DNA of 64,000 nt. It comes from Herbaspirillum autotrophicum. GTDB lineage: Bacteria; Pseudomonadota; Gammaproteobacteria; Burkholderiales; Burkholderiaceae_D. The notes below the pieces were generated by a model. The model searched no databases. It saw nothing but the letters and a program-made list of their open reading frames with translations, and had not been told where the DNA came from. This document shows, one piece after another, positions 63,260 through 64,000 of this stretch (the stretch's first letter is position 1; every line of letters starts with the position of its first letter). The translations under genes were made by a program, and so were the position numbers. The stretch covers positions 1 to 64,000 of the forward strand of contig NZ_LFLS01000032.1 in assembly GCF_001189915.1 (NCBI RefSeq), written 5' to 3'.

Positions 63260-63266
63260 GAACCCG

Positions 63267-64000
63267 ATGCGTCGTGTCATTCTGCTGTTGTCGCTGATGC
63301 TGTTGCTGGCCTTGATGGTGCTGACGCTGGCGTCGTTGTGCGGCAGTGTCGGCTGTCAGCGGTTTTCCGCCGTCGATGAGCATGCGGCGGTGTTGCTGCA
63401 GTTGCGTCTGCCGCGGGCGCTGGCGGCGTTTGTGGTGGGCGGCTTGCTGGCGCTGGCCGGAGCATTAATGCAGGTGTTGTTGCGCAATCCGCTGGCCGAT
63501 CCGTATGTGCTGGGGCTGTCCGGCGGTTCGGCGGCCGGTGCGTTGCTGGCCTTGCTGGCGGCGGGTCATTTCGGGTTTTCCAGTGTCGGTGTGGCGGCCA
63601 TGGGAGCCTCGGCCGGGGCGGCATTGGCGGTGTCGCTGCTGTTTGGCCTGGCGCGCCGCTCGTTGCGGCATTTGCCGTTGTCGCCGCAATTGGCCGGGCA
63701 TCGCTTGATATTGACCGGCGTCATGCTGGCGGCCGGGTTTGGTTCGCTGATCAGTCTGGCGCTGACGCTGGCGTCGGATACGCAATTGCGCGGCATGGTG
63801 TTCTGGCTCATGGGCGATCTCGATGATGCCCGCTTTTTGCCGGCGGCTGCGGTGGTGCTGCTGCTGGTGCTGATCTGGGCCGTGTTCAATGCCCCGCGTT
63901 TGAACATGCTGGCGCGCGGCGAAAGTTTTGCGCAATTGCTCGGGGTGCCGGTGGTGCGCTTGCGCATTGCGCTGTTGTGCGTGGCGTCGCTGTCGACGGC
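63267..64000 (+). CDS. btuC: FecCD/BtuC-type ABC transporter permease (partial, runs off the window)
   Basis: Open reading frame from ATG at 63267 with no stop to the window end (244 codons). LRLPRALAAFVVGGLLALAG, VLLRNPLADPYVLGLSGGSA and the alternating hydrophobic helices are those of FecCD-family permeases (BtuC, FhuB, FecD). Placed 7 nt after the BtuB-like gene under a cobalamin riboswitch, a vitamin B12 permease is likely. GC-rich codon use differs from the gene before it. The C-terminus is missing only because of the window edge. Confidence 0.85.
   Translation, partial: MRRVILLLSLMLLLALMVLTLASLCGSVGCQRFSAVDEHAAVLLQLRLPRALAAFVVGGLLALAGALMQVLLRNPLADPYVLGLSGGSAAGALLALLAAGHFGFSSVGVAAMGASAGAALAVSLLFGLARRSLRHLPLSPQLAGHRLILTGVMLAAGFGSLISLALTLASDTQLRGMVFWLMGDLDDARFLPAAAVVLLLVLIWAVFNAPRLNMLARGESFAQLLGVPVVRLRIALLCVASLST

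Noticed and set aside
1-64000. CRISPR arrays, tRNA and rRNA genes
   Set aside because: No regularly spaced direct repeats, cloverleaf signatures or rRNA-like stretches were recognised on reading both strands.

Overview
The window is a chromosomal segment of a Betaproteobacterium, most likely of the Oxalobacteraceae (Herminiimonas, Collimonas or Janthinobacterium relatives). This rests on the gene content and order: an isc cluster, glnA-ntrBC, a prp cluster, a cysI-DUF934-cysHDN cluster and a Wsp operon. The genus is inference. Genes are densely packed with many 1-8 nt overlaps. No rRNA, tRNA, CRISPR array or intact insertion sequence was seen.

Layout. 0.26-8.7 kb: a complete wspABCDEFR operon, a surface-sensing chemosensory system that drives c-di-GMP synthesis by WspR. 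8.8-15.3 kb: iron-sulfur cluster assembly, iscR-iscS-iscU-iscA, a strong intrinsic terminator, then hscB, a LysE-type exporter, hscA, fdx and iscX; a type 1 IscR operator overlaps the iscR promoter. 15.3-18.2 kb: a secreted DUF1501/DUF1800 pair on the minus strand. 18.6-21.4 kb: three phosphorelay genes with no sensor kinase beside them: REC-EAL with a degenerate active site, an RcsB/BvgA-like regulator and a REC-HPt protein. 21.5-27.1 kb: a rhodanese, then glnA behind a sigma-54 promoter with two upstream dyads, a DUF4124 protein and ntrBC.

27.2-35.3 kb: an MFS carrier and the 2-methylcitrate (propionate) genes prpB-prpC-(MliC-like lipoprotein)-prpD-prpE, with a consensus-perfect sigma-54 promoter before prpB but no prpR in view. 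35.4-39.3 kb: an acetyltransferase, a small unknown, xthA, a candidate small RNA and an HxlR/MFS divergent pair. 39.3-41.0 kb: an AT-rich scar with a headless pseudopilin remnant and a phage-type CI/Cro immunity pair. 41.2-46.8 kb: nemA-like ene-reductase, pepA, lptF-lptG-cbiX. 46.8-55.5 kb: csaA, then sulfate assimilation (cobA, cysN, cysD, cysH, DUF934, cysI, a TauE-type permease) read leftward and divergent from cysB. 55.5-57.8 kb: a ClC chloride transporter and a polar amino-acid binding protein. 57.9-60.6 kb: an isolated cheZ-cheA pair. 60.9 kb to the end: a cobalamin riboswitch, a BtuB-like receptor and a truncated FecCD/BtuC-type permease running off the window.

Linked functions: CobA and CbiX can supply siroheme to CysI; the Isc system supplies clusters to CysI, CysH and Fdx; WspR and the REC-EAL protein bracket c-di-GMP signalling; NtrC and the unseen prp activator both act on sigma-54 promoters. 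The most unusual points are the kinase-less phosphorelay trio, the split isc operon with an embedded exporter, the CI-like repressor lacking its catalytic lysine with a probably leaderless cro partner, and a candidate ~100-nt RNA near 37.3 kb.
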